Source: UBA7236 sp964463165 (lineage in GTDB: Bacteria; Bacteroidota; Bacteroidia; Chitinophagales; BACL12). Taken from it: a stretch of 64,000 nt of DNA. Position 1 is the stretch's first letter; each line of letters opens with the position of its first letter. The notes under the pieces are model-generated. The model was given only the letters and a program-made list of their open reading frames with translations, ran no database searches and had not been told where the DNA came from. The DNA lies in the NCBI GenBank assembly GCA_964463165.1, contig CAYXBK010000005.1, positions 124,001 to 188,000 on the forward strand, in the 5' to 3' direction. The position numbers and the translations under genes are program-made. Shown piece by piece: positions 16,155-25,584 of the stretch.

Positions 16155-18083
16155 TTATTTAGTATTCGTGAGCAAATAATTTTGCAATGCATCCAGTTCT
16201 GTATTCAATGCATCATTTTCTTTTTGCAGTTCAATCAGATATAATGTGAGTTCTTCAATTTTTTCCATCATGAGTTTTTGCATCTCACCCACATTTAATC
16301 CTTCCGTTTCAACTTCTTCCGCTTTTGGAATGCCGGGTAAATGATTATTCGTTTGAATAAATTCTTCAACTTCAGAAAGCGGTTTTAATTTATAATCGGG
16401 ATGGAATACATAATCCGGCCACGGGCTTAATTGTACGAGTAATTCTTCGCATACCACTTTTCCATCCACATTTAATTTATATCCGGATTTAGGAACGACA
16501 GCAGTACTTCCCATAACAATATTTCCATTTTGATCGATATACATACTGTTGATACCATTTGCACGCAGAATTAATTTTCCGGTCACGCCCGAATTTGTGG
16601 CAACCATCATATCAGAACCGTTTGCTCTTACATACCCGATATTACTTCCTGCATTTGCCATTTGTATATAAGGATTTGTTCCTGAAACCGTGAGTGTCTG
16701 GTCAGTGCCTGTCACTTCCACATCACCATCAAAATATCCTGCATAATTCGTTGTTGCACCACTTGCCTTTGCCCAGATACCATAATTTGTTGTGCCGACG
16801 CCTGAGCTTTTTGCAACTACGCCATAATTACTTGTTCCGGTTGATGTTGTATTTGCGTAAACAGAAGCAGTATTTGTTGAGCCTGTTGCATTACCCCACA
16901 CTCCAACATGACTTACGGGTGCATCAATAAATGCGAGGCCTGTAGAATTATACCCAAGATTCGCATATGCCAGCACCGTTGCCACGCCTCCTGCAGATAC
17001 TGTTTGATCAACTGCTTTTAACGCAATATCTTCTTCCAGAAATAATCCTTCGTTATTGTAAAATGCTGCAGAAACATTTGAATTAATTCCGCTATTCCAG
17101 CCAACAGAAATATTATCGCCATCATCGGCAATTCCACCACTGCTCAATGCAGTTCCATCCCATCTTGGAATGCGATCTGTTGCAATTGTACCAACCTGCG
17201 GGTCTGTTTCAGCACCGGCAGCCGGTGTTGTTGCAACCCATGCGGTGCCATTCCATTGCATCACCTGACCGGTTGTTGCGCCCATTGAATTTAAATCTGC
17301 AGCTGCAATTGTTCCGTTTAAAATATCTGTTGATGAAATTGTTCCGTCTGCAATATCTGTTGACGATACTGTCCCGTCAGTAATATCTGTCGACGATACT
17401 GTTCCGTCTGCGATATCTGTTGTTGAAACTGCTCCGTCTGCAATTTCAGTTGAACCAACGGCACCGGAAGCAATTTGTAAATTATTGTAAAGGCCTGTGA
17501 TGTCACCGGCATGATTTGTTGCAGTTGTAACATCATCTCCCCCGTTTGTATCTCCTGTATTTGAAATAACAGAACCGGCGATACTGATACCGGTTCCGGC
17601 TGTATATGTTGCACCGCCACCTGCTGTTGATTGTGTTGTGCCGTCCATAAATTTAATTGCATTTACATAGATCTCATTCCAGTTTAAAATGGATGAACCA
17701 AGATCTGTTGTATTATTTGTTGCCGGTAATAAACTCGAATTAATTGCAGTTGTAGCGCCTAAATTCGACAAGGTTGTATTTGCACCTTTGGAAGAAATTG
17801 CTGTCCATCCCGAACCGTTGAAATAATAAAAACCGGGTGTTGAATTTGTTTGGTAGATCAACAAACCGGTTGCCGGTGTTGGAATTGCATCACGCTGTGT
17901 TTTTGTCATGCGAGGTACCAGCATTCCAAGCGAAGTGGATTGCATATCCAGAATAGCCGATGCGGCAGGCGTGGTGGTTCCGATACCTGCACTTCCCGAA
18001 GTGGGGAAGGTATTTGTTTGCGCCGTTAATTTTATCTGCGATAATATCAACAGGATAAAAGTTGTAGAGATCAGTTTTTTCAT
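16155..18083 (-). CDS. Tail-fibre-like secreted repeat protein with C-terminal coiled coil
   Basis: About 642 residues from the ATG at 18083; an in-frame upstream start at 18104 would only lengthen the N-terminus before the signal peptide MKKLISTTFILLILSQIKLTAQ. After a conserved head (GSAGIGTTTPAASAILDMQS, LVPRMTKTQRDAI, the usual opening of this Bacteroidota family) comes an array of decapeptides DG(T/A)VSSTDIA at about residues 205-260, then long fibre-like beta repeats (GVWGNATGSTNTASVYANTT). The tail (LNVGEMQKLMMEKIEELTLYLIELQKENDALNTEL, shown here only as a heptad pattern) is a coiled coil that probably trimerises, following a DGKVVCEEL segment reminiscent of phage tail-fibre ends. It has no T9SS domain and is the first gene of a two-gene unit with the M23 peptidase. 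Confidence 0.8.
   Translation of the reverse strand: MKKLISTTFILLILSQIKLTAQTNTFPTSGSAGIGTTTPAASAILDMQSTSLGMLVPRMTKTQRDAIPTPATGLLIYQTNSTPGFYYFNGSGWTAISSKGANTTLSNLGATTAINSSLLPATNNTTDLGSSILNWNEIYVNAIKFMDGTTQSTAGGGATYTAGTGISIAGSVISNTGDTNGGDDVTTATNHAGDITGLYNNLQIASGAVGSTEIADGAVSTTDIADGTVSSTDITDGTVSSTDIADGTISSTDILNGTIAAADLNSMGATTGQVMQWNGTAWVATTPAAGAETDPQVGTIATDRIPRWDGTALSSGGIADDGDNISVGWNSGINSNVSAAFYNNEGLFLEEDIALKAVDQTVSAGGVATVLAYANLGYNSTGLAFIDAPVSHVGVWGNATGSTNTASVYANTTSTGTSNYGVVAKSSGVGTTNYGIWAKASGATTNYAGYFDGDVEVTGTDQTLTVSGTNPYIQMANAGSNIGYVRANGSDMMVATNSGVTGKLILRANGINSMYIDQNGNIVMGSTAVVPKSGYKLNVDGKVVCEELLVQLSPWPDYVFHPDYKLKPLSEVEEFIQTNNHLPGIPKAEEVETEGLNVGEMQKLMMEKIEELTLYLIELQKENDALNTELDALQNYLLTNTK
17311..17460. 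repeat. 30-bp tandem repeat inside the fibre-like gene
   Basis: Five consecutive 30-base units (17311, 17341, 17371, 17401 and 17431), each opening GTTCCGTC or a close variant and containing ATATCTGTTGA. They encode the decapeptide DGTVSSTDIA on the minus strand. A sixth, decayed unit precedes them at 17281. Copy number may vary between strains. Confidence 0.85.
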
Positions 18084-18181
18084 ATCAGTAAATTTTAATG
18101 GCAAAACTGATCATTGATTGAAAGAGATGAAATACCACAATTGGGGGTGACTATAAACAGGTATGATCAAAAAGATCAAAA

Positions 18182-18205
18182 GGGGTGGCTTAACCAAGCC
18201 ACCCC
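18182..18205 (-). terminator. Rho-independent terminator of the giant mosaic gene
   Basis: GGGGTGGCTT (18182-18191), loop AACC, AAGCCACCCC (18196-18205): a perfect 10-bp stem 9 bases after the stop codon, followed on the minus strand by TTTTGATCTTTTT. Confidence 0.92.
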
Positions 18206-18214
18206 GGTAAAATT

Positions 18215-21200
18215 TTACTGGATGATAACAGGTGCAGAAACGGAGCCATCGCCATGTGTGATTTCGATATAATAAACACCTGCCGGGAAATCGTTTAATT
18301 TAATTGTATTCCGAAACACATTATTTTCACTATTCATTTTATCGTAATAAATAATCTGACCAAGATTATTCTTGATTGAAACCTCTATTTTGTTTACCCC
18401 CGGTTCCGAATATTCAAATTCAAAACTTCCGTTATTTGGATTTGGTGTAACGGTAATGAATTGCAATTCAGAAATTCCGTCTTTCATTGGCAATGTATTA
18501 AAACTGCGCACTTTGGTATAAGCAGAATTTCCACCGGCATAATTTGCACGCACTTTCCAGTTATAAGCTGTTGCCGCTGTTAATCCTGTGAGATTATAAG
18601 TGAGCGTTGTAATTCCGGAAATTGTGATCCAGGTTGGAGATGTGCTTTGTTTATATTGAATCTGATAAGAAACCGGGATGCTGCCGCAGGAAGGTGCAGT
18701 CCATTTCAGCGTAACAGAAGTCGCAGCGATACTTTGTTCCGTTGTATTGTTCGGAATATCAAAAGCATATGTAACAGTGTTTGTTTTTGTTGCCCAGGCA
18801 CCTGCGCAACTGCTTGCATTTACGGCACGAACACGCACATCATAAGATGTATTTGATAACAAACCGGAAATTGTTTTTGTAGTTGTTGCAACAGAACCTG
18901 CGCTGATCCAGATAGCAGATGCAGAATTTTTATATTCTACAGCATACGATGTTGCAGTTGCGACTGCATTCCATTTATATTTTATGTTGCATGAAGTAAC
19001 AAGATTTGCTTTTAAACCTGTAACATTTCCAGGTGCCGGATTTACTGTAACGTTATAACTTGCACAAGACCCCGGGGTAACGCAACCACCTTCGCCGCGG
19101 ACATAAACGGTAAACGAAACGCCACCGCCTGTTAATGCAATTGAATTTCCTGTTCCAGCCAAACCGGTTCCACATGATGCAGTATACCAGTACCAATTTG
19201 CAGCAGAATTTAAATTTCCTGAACCGATACTTAAAATTGTTGTGTCGCCAAAACAAATAATATTATCTCCTGCAATTACTGGAACATCGGGAGCAATACA
19301 TCCGGGAACTTCATAAGCGCCCATATCATAAAAATCATCTTGTGGCCGCAGCAAACCTTTTATATCAAGCGAAGACGCGATTACGGCTCCGCTGTTTACA
19401 GCCGGGGATCCCAACTGAATTGCAAACCCGTCATCATCAGTTGCAAAATCATCATCTGCACCGTCATAATCTGCATCATCAATAAATAAAGGATTTGAAA
19501 ATAAATTTGCCCCGGCATCCGTATAGCCGGCAGGAATTGCATCCTGAATAATTGAATTATTGATCGAGCCGGTTGCGCCACCGGAAATATATGCCTGCTT
19601 TTTATTTAATGTCACTGCAACATCGGTGTTGTTCCAAAGTATTGAATTGACAATGTCAACGTCAACCGGAGGTGTACTTGTGCGGGTTATATAGATACCA
19701 CCCGTTTCGATTGTTGCATTATTATTTGCAATGGTGGAGCTTGTAATTGGAACCGAAATATTTGCACCCGAATTTGTTGCGGAAATATAAAATGCTCCGC
19801 CGCGGTCTGCTTCATTATTTGTGAGCACACAATTTTCAAATGCTGAACTAAAAATTCCGGATACATCAGTGGAGATATATACGCCTCCTCCATTATCGGA
19901 TGAAGTATTATTTTCAAATAAACAATTTTTAAAATCGAAATCATTTGTTTTGCCTGCATAGGCATATAATCGTGCGCCTCCGCCCATTGTTGTTGCGGTA
20001 TTATTGATAAACCGGCAATTTAATGCTGCCCCTGTGATTTTGCCGTTGGCACCGAGATATAATCCTCCGGAATTTCCGGCAGTTATATTATTTTCAAGAA
20101 TGCAATTTTGCATATCAAGTGTAAAAATATCTGTGGTATGATCATGATGGCAATAAATACCACCGGCTGCAAGTGCTGCATCATTTCCGAAGATCAGGCT
20201 GTTCCAGATTGAAATATCCATCGGGCCGTTTGTTCCGCCTTCATTAAATGCGATTGCACCACCGGTATTATCCGATTCGTTTGAAGTAAAATCACAACTA
20301 TTGATATTCATCTGCAAACGCTGTCCCGTGAATCCGGATTCTGCATAAATTCCACCGCCCCTGCCAAATGCATAATTATTATCGAAATTGCAATTACTCA
20401 CCGAAACATTCATTGTATCAGCAGATGAAGTTGTAAGTAAATAAAAACCACCACCTTTAGACGAACTGGAATTATTCATAAAATCCGTATTGGAAATAGT
20501 CATGTCATTATCCCCCGTATTTGTAAAATAAATACCACCTCCTTCCTGTGTTGCAATGTTGCTTTCAAAATGACAGGAATCGATCGTTGTTTTTAATTCA
20601 GCAACGCCGTCGCTTGTAAGATATAAACCTGCGCCTTTTTGGGTAGATGTGTTATTCGTAAAATCGCAATTCCTGAAATTAAAATAAAAGTTTTTATTGT
20701 AGGCGCTGGCATTCGCATAAATTGCACCTGCGCTCGTGCAGAAATTTCCGTTAAACGTTGAATTCAAAATATCATTATTCACCATTTGCATTGTGTAGAT
20801 CGCACCGCCTGTTGTTGCACAATGATTATTTACAAAATCACATCCGTCAACGGTTAAATAACCAAGTCCATAGCTGCTGCAATAAATTGCACCTCCTTCA
20901 AAACCGCTTGCATAATTTCCCGTAAAAACGGAATTCGTAATTGTGCATGTGATGTATCCGTCGTGATTATAAATTGCTCCGCCCTTTGAACCGGCATTAT
21001 TTGTAAATGTCGAATTACTAACCGAATAAGTTACGTGGTAAGGCCCGATTCCCTGTGAATAATTCGAACAGGCTATTGCATTTGCAGTGCAACCGGTAAA
21101 ACTGCAGCTGTCTATTTCATAATGTATAAACTTATTATTGAATCCGGTTCCGGATTGCCCTCCATCCAGGTTTATGCCGGTTGAAGAATTGGTAAATGTA

Positions 21201-24200
21201 GAATTTGATATTTTGCCTGTACTCAGATTATCGGTACCTGCACCCTGATGATAAACACCTCCACCATTTGTGAACGTACAATGATCAACCTGCACATCAA
21301 TATTATATCCACCTGAATAAATCGCATATCCGCTCGACGAATCAAGCTGACTGTAATTTATTTTGAGATTTATTTCCCCACTGTTTGCTGCGGTATTATA
21401 TATGCCGCCTCCCGAAACTGCATCGTTATCAATAAATGCACTGTTATTAATTTCCAGATTAATTAACCCAAATTGATTCGCCTGGTTATAAATTCCACCA
21501 CCTGTTCCAAGGCTTGGTGTATTTTTATTATGGAAAAAATTCGTGTTATTAATTGTATAATTGATATAACCATAATTGCCTGCATCGTTATAAATGGCAC
21601 CGCCTTCTCCTGATGCATTTGATGTAAAAAAACATGAATCCAAAACAATTCCGACATCTCCATGCGGTAAGCCACTCACGGGGCTTGCATCCACATACAA
21701 TCCACCACCCCTGCTCCCGTAACCACTGCTGAAAGTTGTATTATTATTAAATGCACATTTAATAAAAGTTGTCTTTAATTCGCTGGAGAAATATTGGGAA
21801 ATAAAAACACCTGCTCCATTTCCTGCATAATTATTTGAAAAAATACAATTTTTAAATATCGGCCTGCCTGCTAAAGTTGAATCATAGGATAATCTGATAC
21901 CCGCACCTGTTTGCAACGCAACATCAGATACAAATGCACCATCGGATCTCCCGTCGCGAATTGTAAATCCGTCGATCAGAGAATTTTTTGAACTGTTTAT
22001 AAACCGCAATACATGATAAGCATTGTCTGTTGCTGTTCCGATCACATTGAGGTCACCACTTAAAATAGTCGGGTTTAAAACCGGATCCCGTTGATTCACA
22101 TTTGTTTCTGTTCCGTTAAATCCGCCGAGTATTACCGTATTATTATCAATTGCAAATGCATATAATCTCGAAGCGGCACCACCGGTAATAAAATAGCTTG
22201 CAGTGGGATAATAAGTCGCAGATGCCACCCATATTGAATCGCCGGGAATTGCTGCATCAATTGCACTTTGCACTTTAGTAAAAGCATTTGCCCAACTCGA
22301 TCCGTCATTTAATCCGACAGCATCTTTGTCTACATAATATCTTGTAACACGATTAGGCGGTGCGGGTGAAGCTTTCCAGATCCCGCGGCCGTATGTGCTG
22401 CAATAAATTCGTTTGCCGAGAATATCTTCCACGATTTCAATTTGTGTAACAGGTACGGTAGGTAAATTTTCAGAATAATAAATCCAGCTTGTATCATCAT
22501 TGTATAAATAAAACACACCGATATCTGTACCAAGATAAATTCCGAATTCATCAACAGCTGCTGATAAAGCCGGCACATTTGGTAAATTGTATGTCAGATT
22601 TTTCCAGGTTGAATCCGGTTGTTGTCTGAAAATTTTATTTGGCGCATCATAGCCAGGAATTGTTACAACCAGATTATTCGGATACGCATCATCTGTAATT
22701 TGAATATCCGAAACCGGAGAAGCAGGATCACCCGTCAGATCGGAAATATCTGTAATTTGCCAATTGTAATCACCACCTAAAATACCGAGGTAAAATAAAT
22801 TTGTTGTAATTATTTTATTGCTTCCGGATTCGGCGTTGAAATAAAATGCAATATTATTTCCGTTTGTTTTACTCCATGCGGTTTCTTTAATAAAACCGGG
22901 TTGCAAATTATCATAAATAACCGACCATTCACTTCCTAAATCGTTCGTAAAATATAAATCATCATATCCAGCGATGAGTGATTTAAATTCTGCCGGATTT
23001 ACATCCAGTGGTGTATCCCAGCTTCCCAGACCATTACCTGTTTCAGGATCCGATTGCGCATCTGGTGTTATATCGGAATACGTCCAGCCTAAAGCAGGAT
23101 CCTTATAATGCATGTATATTTTCCCATTTTGAATATCGGCAAATCTGTATTCAAAAAAATCACTTTTACCTGAAAGCACATTAAATCCATCACCACCCTG
23201 TTGCTGATGGTCGAAATTCAATGGGGCAAATCCTTCACCTGATGTAAGAATTGCTCCAACTGCATTTGAACTCACTCCGTTATCCTGGGCACCACCGATA
23301 ATTTCAAGTGCGAAATAACTCGAAGCGGTATTCACGTCCATATGATAAAACTGCGTGATGGCTAATCCCTGACATCGTTTTTCCCAGTATGTATCATCGG
23401 CGCCATTTGGTGAAGCATATAATCCGCCATCACTCCCACAGGTAATTGTTCCGTTATATGGATTAAAATCAATTGAGTGAATATCGGAATGCACATATGT
23501 ATCCGGCAAATCGTCTTCACTGCATACATGCGTCCATGTTACACCTCCGGTATAACTCGCCCACATGCCAATTCCTCCAACCGTGATTTTATTCGGGTTC
23601 GCCGGATCAACAGCAAATGCAAGATCATATTCACCTTGTCCGTCTTCATAAATATCTTCATCACCATCGTGTGCAAGAATATTTAAATCGTGGCCATCAA
23701 GCATTTTTACAAAGGAAACTCCTTTGTTGTAGGAAATATAAACACCATCCAAACCTCTTCCGCTATTTACAGAAATTACATATAAACTATTTGGAGCTGC
23801 AGCGGAAACAGCGATATTAATGCGGCTGGTTTCTGTATCCAACCCGGCAGTTGTTAATGCCGCGGTTATATCTGTTACCACGCCATCAACAGATTTGTAC
23901 ACTTTCGAATTTGAACAGAAATAAAAAATATTTGCATTCGTGGGATGAAATTCAAGATCGCGGACAAAATCTGTTGAGAAAATCAATGAGTTTGTTGTCC
24001 AACCGTCGGATGTATAATAAATTCCATTTGATGTGGTTGCATACATTTTATTTGCATTGGTCGGATGCATGATTAATTTCGTTGCCGTTACTAATTCATC
24101 TCTCCCGAAAACAAGTGATGTTTCAATCCATGTAATACCACCGTCGGTTGATTTTAAAATTCCGACACTTGGAACGGATGGTGTGATACCTTCTTTAATT

Positions 24201-24799
24201 CTCTGTTGTCCTGCGCCCCAGTCACCGTCGCCGGTTAAAATGTAAATCGTATTTGGTACAGCGGGTTTTACAGCAATTCCGGAAACACTTAACACTGCAT
24301 TATTATCGGTGAGTGGTTGCCATGGATCATCAAAAGGCGGAACGCCCGGAACATACACCCCGCCCACATCTGTTTTCCATAAACCACCACCTGCCGTTCC
24401 AACCAGCCATGTATCCGCATCAATAAACGAAATACAATTCACACGTCCGATCCCTTCGGAATTTGTAAATGCAAAATCTTCATCCGTATCATAAGGCCCA
24501 ACAAATTCCCAATCTCCTGTTGCGCCCATTCCTGCAATACGCATATCATTTAACGCCTGCGTATTTGCACCGGCATAATTTATTATTTTGCCATCAGCAT
24601 CGAGATGCATTGAATAAAAATATTCCAGCCTCTTCCATCTTTTATGCGCACCTTTTACGGGTGTGCCGCTAAATGAGGCATTCACCGAATCAGAAAACAC
24701 GGAAAAATTCTTTAAAGCCGGTTCAAGTAAAATTTCAGTTTGCGAGAAAGCAGAAATAAAATTTAATACAAGAACTGCAGTGAAGAAAATACGTTTCAT
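18215..24799 (-). CDS. 2194-residue sialidase-like/beta-helix surface mosaic with T9SS sorting domain
   Basis: A giant secreted protein. Residues 1-19 are a signal peptide. About 95-830 is a BNR/VPS10-type propeller region with repeats such as GGLWKTD, ILKSTDGGITW, GIYYTSDGWTT and VYKSVDG. About 840-1690 is a long right-handed beta-helix, opening with YYVDKDAVGLNDGSSWANAF (choice-of-anchor-Q/Pmp-like) and then some twenty coils of the form F-x-x-N-x-A-x-x-x-GGGIY. About 1720-1880 holds an Ig-like segment, and 1885-2090 two fibronectin type III domains. The last ~80 residues (VTPNPNNGSFEF ... FPAGVYYIEI) are a type A sorting domain. The plan suits a long adhesin or polymer-binding stalk. Catalytic sialidase activity is doubtful because no RIP motif or clear active-site arginines are visible. 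The kinase/regulator pair lies immediately upstream on the same strand. Confidence 0.88.
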   Translation of the reverse strand: MKRIFFTAVLVLNFISAFSQTEILLEPALKNFSVFSDSVNASFSGTPVKGAHKRWKRLEYFYSMHLDADGKIINYAGANTQALNDMRIAGMGATGDWEFVGPYDTDEDFAFTNSEGIGRVNCISFIDADTWLVGTAGGGLWKTDVGGVYVPGVPPFDDPWQPLTDNNAVLSVSGIAVKPAVPNTIYILTGDGDWGAGQQRIKEGITPSVPSVGILKSTDGGITWIETSLVFGRDELVTATKLIMHPTNANKMYATTSNGIYYTSDGWTTNSLIFSTDFVRDLEFHPTNANIFYFCSNSKVYKSVDGVVTDITAALTTAGLDTETSRINIAVSAAAPNSLYVISVNSGRGLDGVYISYNKGVSFVKMLDGHDLNILAHDGDEDIYEDGQGEYDLAFAVDPANPNKITVGGIGMWASYTGGVTWTHVCSEDDLPDTYVHSDIHSIDFNPYNGTITCGSDGGLYASPNGADDTYWEKRCQGLAITQFYHMDVNTASSYFALEIIGGAQDNGVSSNAVGAILTSGEGFAPLNFDHQQQGGDGFNVLSGKSDFFEYRFADIQNGKIYMHYKDPALGWTYSDITPDAQSDPETGNGLGSWDTPLDVNPAEFKSLIAGYDDLYFTNDLGSEWSVIYDNLQPGFIKETAWSKTNGNNIAFYFNAESGSNKIITTNLFYLGILGGDYNWQITDISDLTGDPASPVSDIQITDDAYPNNLVVTIPGYDAPNKIFRQQPDSTWKNLTYNLPNVPALSAAVDEFGIYLGTDIGVFYLYNDDTSWIYYSENLPTVPVTQIEIVEDILGKRIYCSTYGRGIWKASPAPPNRVTRYYVDKDAVGLNDGSSWANAFTKVQSAIDAAIPGDSIWVASATYYPTASYFITGGAASRLYAFAIDNNTVILGGFNGTETNVNQRDPVLNPTILSGDLNVIGTATDNAYHVLRFINSSKNSLIDGFTIRDGRSDGAFVSDVALQTGAGIRLSYDSTLAGRPIFKNCIFSNNYAGNGAGVFISQYFSSELKTTFIKCAFNNNTTFSSGYGSRGGGLYVDASPVSGLPHGDVGIVLDSCFFTSNASGEGGAIYNDAGNYGYINYTINNTNFFHNKNTPSLGTGGGIYNQANQFGLINLEINNSAFIDNDAVSGGGIYNTAANSGEINLKINYSQLDSSSGYAIYSGGYNIDVQVDHCTFTNGGGVYHQGAGTDNLSTGKISNSTFTNSSTGINLDGGQSGTGFNNKFIHYEIDSCSFTGCTANAIACSNYSQGIGPYHVTYSVSNSTFTNNAGSKGGAIYNHDGYITCTITNSVFTGNYASGFEGGAIYCSSYGLGYLTVDGCDFVNNHCATTGGAIYTMQMVNNDILNSTFNGNFCTSAGAIYANASAYNKNFYFNFRNCDFTNNTSTQKGAGLYLTSDGVAELKTTIDSCHFESNIATQEGGGIYFTNTGDNDMTISNTDFMNNSSSSKGGGFYLLTTSSADTMNVSVSNCNFDNNYAFGRGGGIYAESGFTGQRLQMNINSCDFTSNESDNTGGAIAFNEGGTNGPMDISIWNSLIFGNDAALAAGGIYCHHDHTTDIFTLDMQNCILENNITAGNSGGLYLGANGKITGAALNCRFINNTATTMGGGARLYAYAGKTNDFDFKNCLFENNTSSDNGGGVYISTDVSGIFSSAFENCVLTNNEADRGGAFYISATNSGANISVPITSSTIANNNATIETGGIYITRTSTPPVDVDIVNSILWNNTDVAVTLNKKQAYISGGATGSINNSIIQDAIPAGYTDAGANLFSNPLFIDDADYDGADDDFATDDDGFAIQLGSPAVNSGAVIASSLDIKGLLRPQDDFYDMGAYEVPGCIAPDVPVIAGDNIICFGDTTILSIGSGNLNSAANWYWYTASCGTGLAGTGNSIALTGGGVSFTVYVRGEGGCVTPGSCASYNVTVNPAPGNVTGLKANLVTSCNIKYKWNAVATATSYAVEYKNSASAIWISAGSVATTTKTISGLLSNTSYDVRVRAVNASSCAGAWATKTNTVTYAFDIPNNTTEQSIAATSVTLKWTAPSCGSIPVSYQIQYKQSTSPTWITISGITTLTYNLTGLTAATAYNWKVRANYAGGNSAYTKVRSFNTLPMKDGISELQFITVTPNPNNGSFEFEYSEPGVNKIEVSIKNNLGQIIYYDKMNSENNVFRNTIKLNDFPAGVYYIEITHGDGSVSAPVIIQ

Positions 24800-24869
24800 A
24801 AAAATGATTTAGGTACCAAAGTTGAAAATACAAATTCACCCTGGAAATACCGCAATCGAGTTTGCTTAA

Positions 24870-25514
24870 TCAGGAAACAATTTTTTCCCTGAGTGCTTTG
24901 CTTACTGCTTCTGTGTTGGAATTTACGTGCAGCTTGAGGTAGATATTTTTCATATGCGTCCGTACGGTTTCATATGAAATTCCTGTAACAGCAGCTATCA
25001 TTTTAAAACTTTTGCCGAGCACCATTTGCTGGAGAATATCTTTTTCCTTGGGTGTAAGCTGGTAATTATTATCTGGAGCAGGGATGATATTTTTTTGAAA
25101 CAGTGTGAGTACCCTTCGTGCAATTGAACTGCTCATCGGTGACCCGCCATTGAAAACATCCTGAATTGCATCGATATAACCGGCGGGTGAAGTTGTTTTT
25201 AAAATATAACCTGAAGCACCCGCACAAATTGAATTAAAAATATTTTCATCGTCGTGAAAAATTGTTTGCATGAGGATCTGTATTTCCGGATGCTCCTGTT
25301 TTACAATTTTTACTGCATCAATGCCTCGCATGCCGGGCATTTCAATATCCATGAGAATTACATCGGGTGCACTCTGCTTAATTTTAAACAGCAGATCGGA
25401 ACAATCGTGAAATGCGCCGGTGCAAATTAAACCGCCGGTTCCGTTTACGAGATAAAACAAACTTTCGCGGAGATGTTTATTGTCTTCAAATATGGCAACC
25501 CTTATATCACTCAT
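24870..25514 (-). CDS. NarL/FixJ-type two-component response regulator
   Basis: 214 residues. The receiver domain covers residues 1-120, with acidic pocket FEDN near residue 10, phospho-acceptor Asp56 in LMDIEMPG, and Lys in the GYILKTT motif. A LuxR-type helix-turn-helix follows (about 148-210): LTPKEKDILQQMVLGKSFKMIAAVTGISYETVRTHMKNIYLKL. The ORF starts at the ATG at 25514, 70 bases after the histidine kinase stop, so the two form one operon. The surface mosaic gene begins 70 bases further on and is a candidate target by position only. Confidence 0.95.
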   Translation of the reverse strand: MSDIRVAIFEDNKHLRESLFYLVNGTGGLICTGAFHDCSDLLFKIKQSAPDVILMDIEMPGMRGIDAVKIVKQEHPEIQILMQTIFHDDENIFNSICAGASGYILKTTSPAGYIDAIQDVFNGGSPMSSSIARRVLTLFQKNIIPAPDNNYQLTPKEKDILQQMVLGKSFKMIAAVTGISYETVRTHMKNIYLKLHVNSNTEAVSKALREKIVS

Positions 25515-25584
25515 CCTATGGAACTGAATAGTTATGTATCAGGAAACAAAATTCGCAAAATAATATTGAAATTGGTTACCACAA

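Noticed and set aside
17311..17460. 30-bp tandem units as a CRISPR array
   Set aside because: Units are contiguous without spacers and in frame within a coding gene; no cas gene is present.
18215..24799. Giant mosaic annotated as an active sialidase
   Set aside because: BNR-like Asp-box repeats are visible, but I see no RIP motif or conserved arginine triad; the propeller looks more like a VPS10/structural type.
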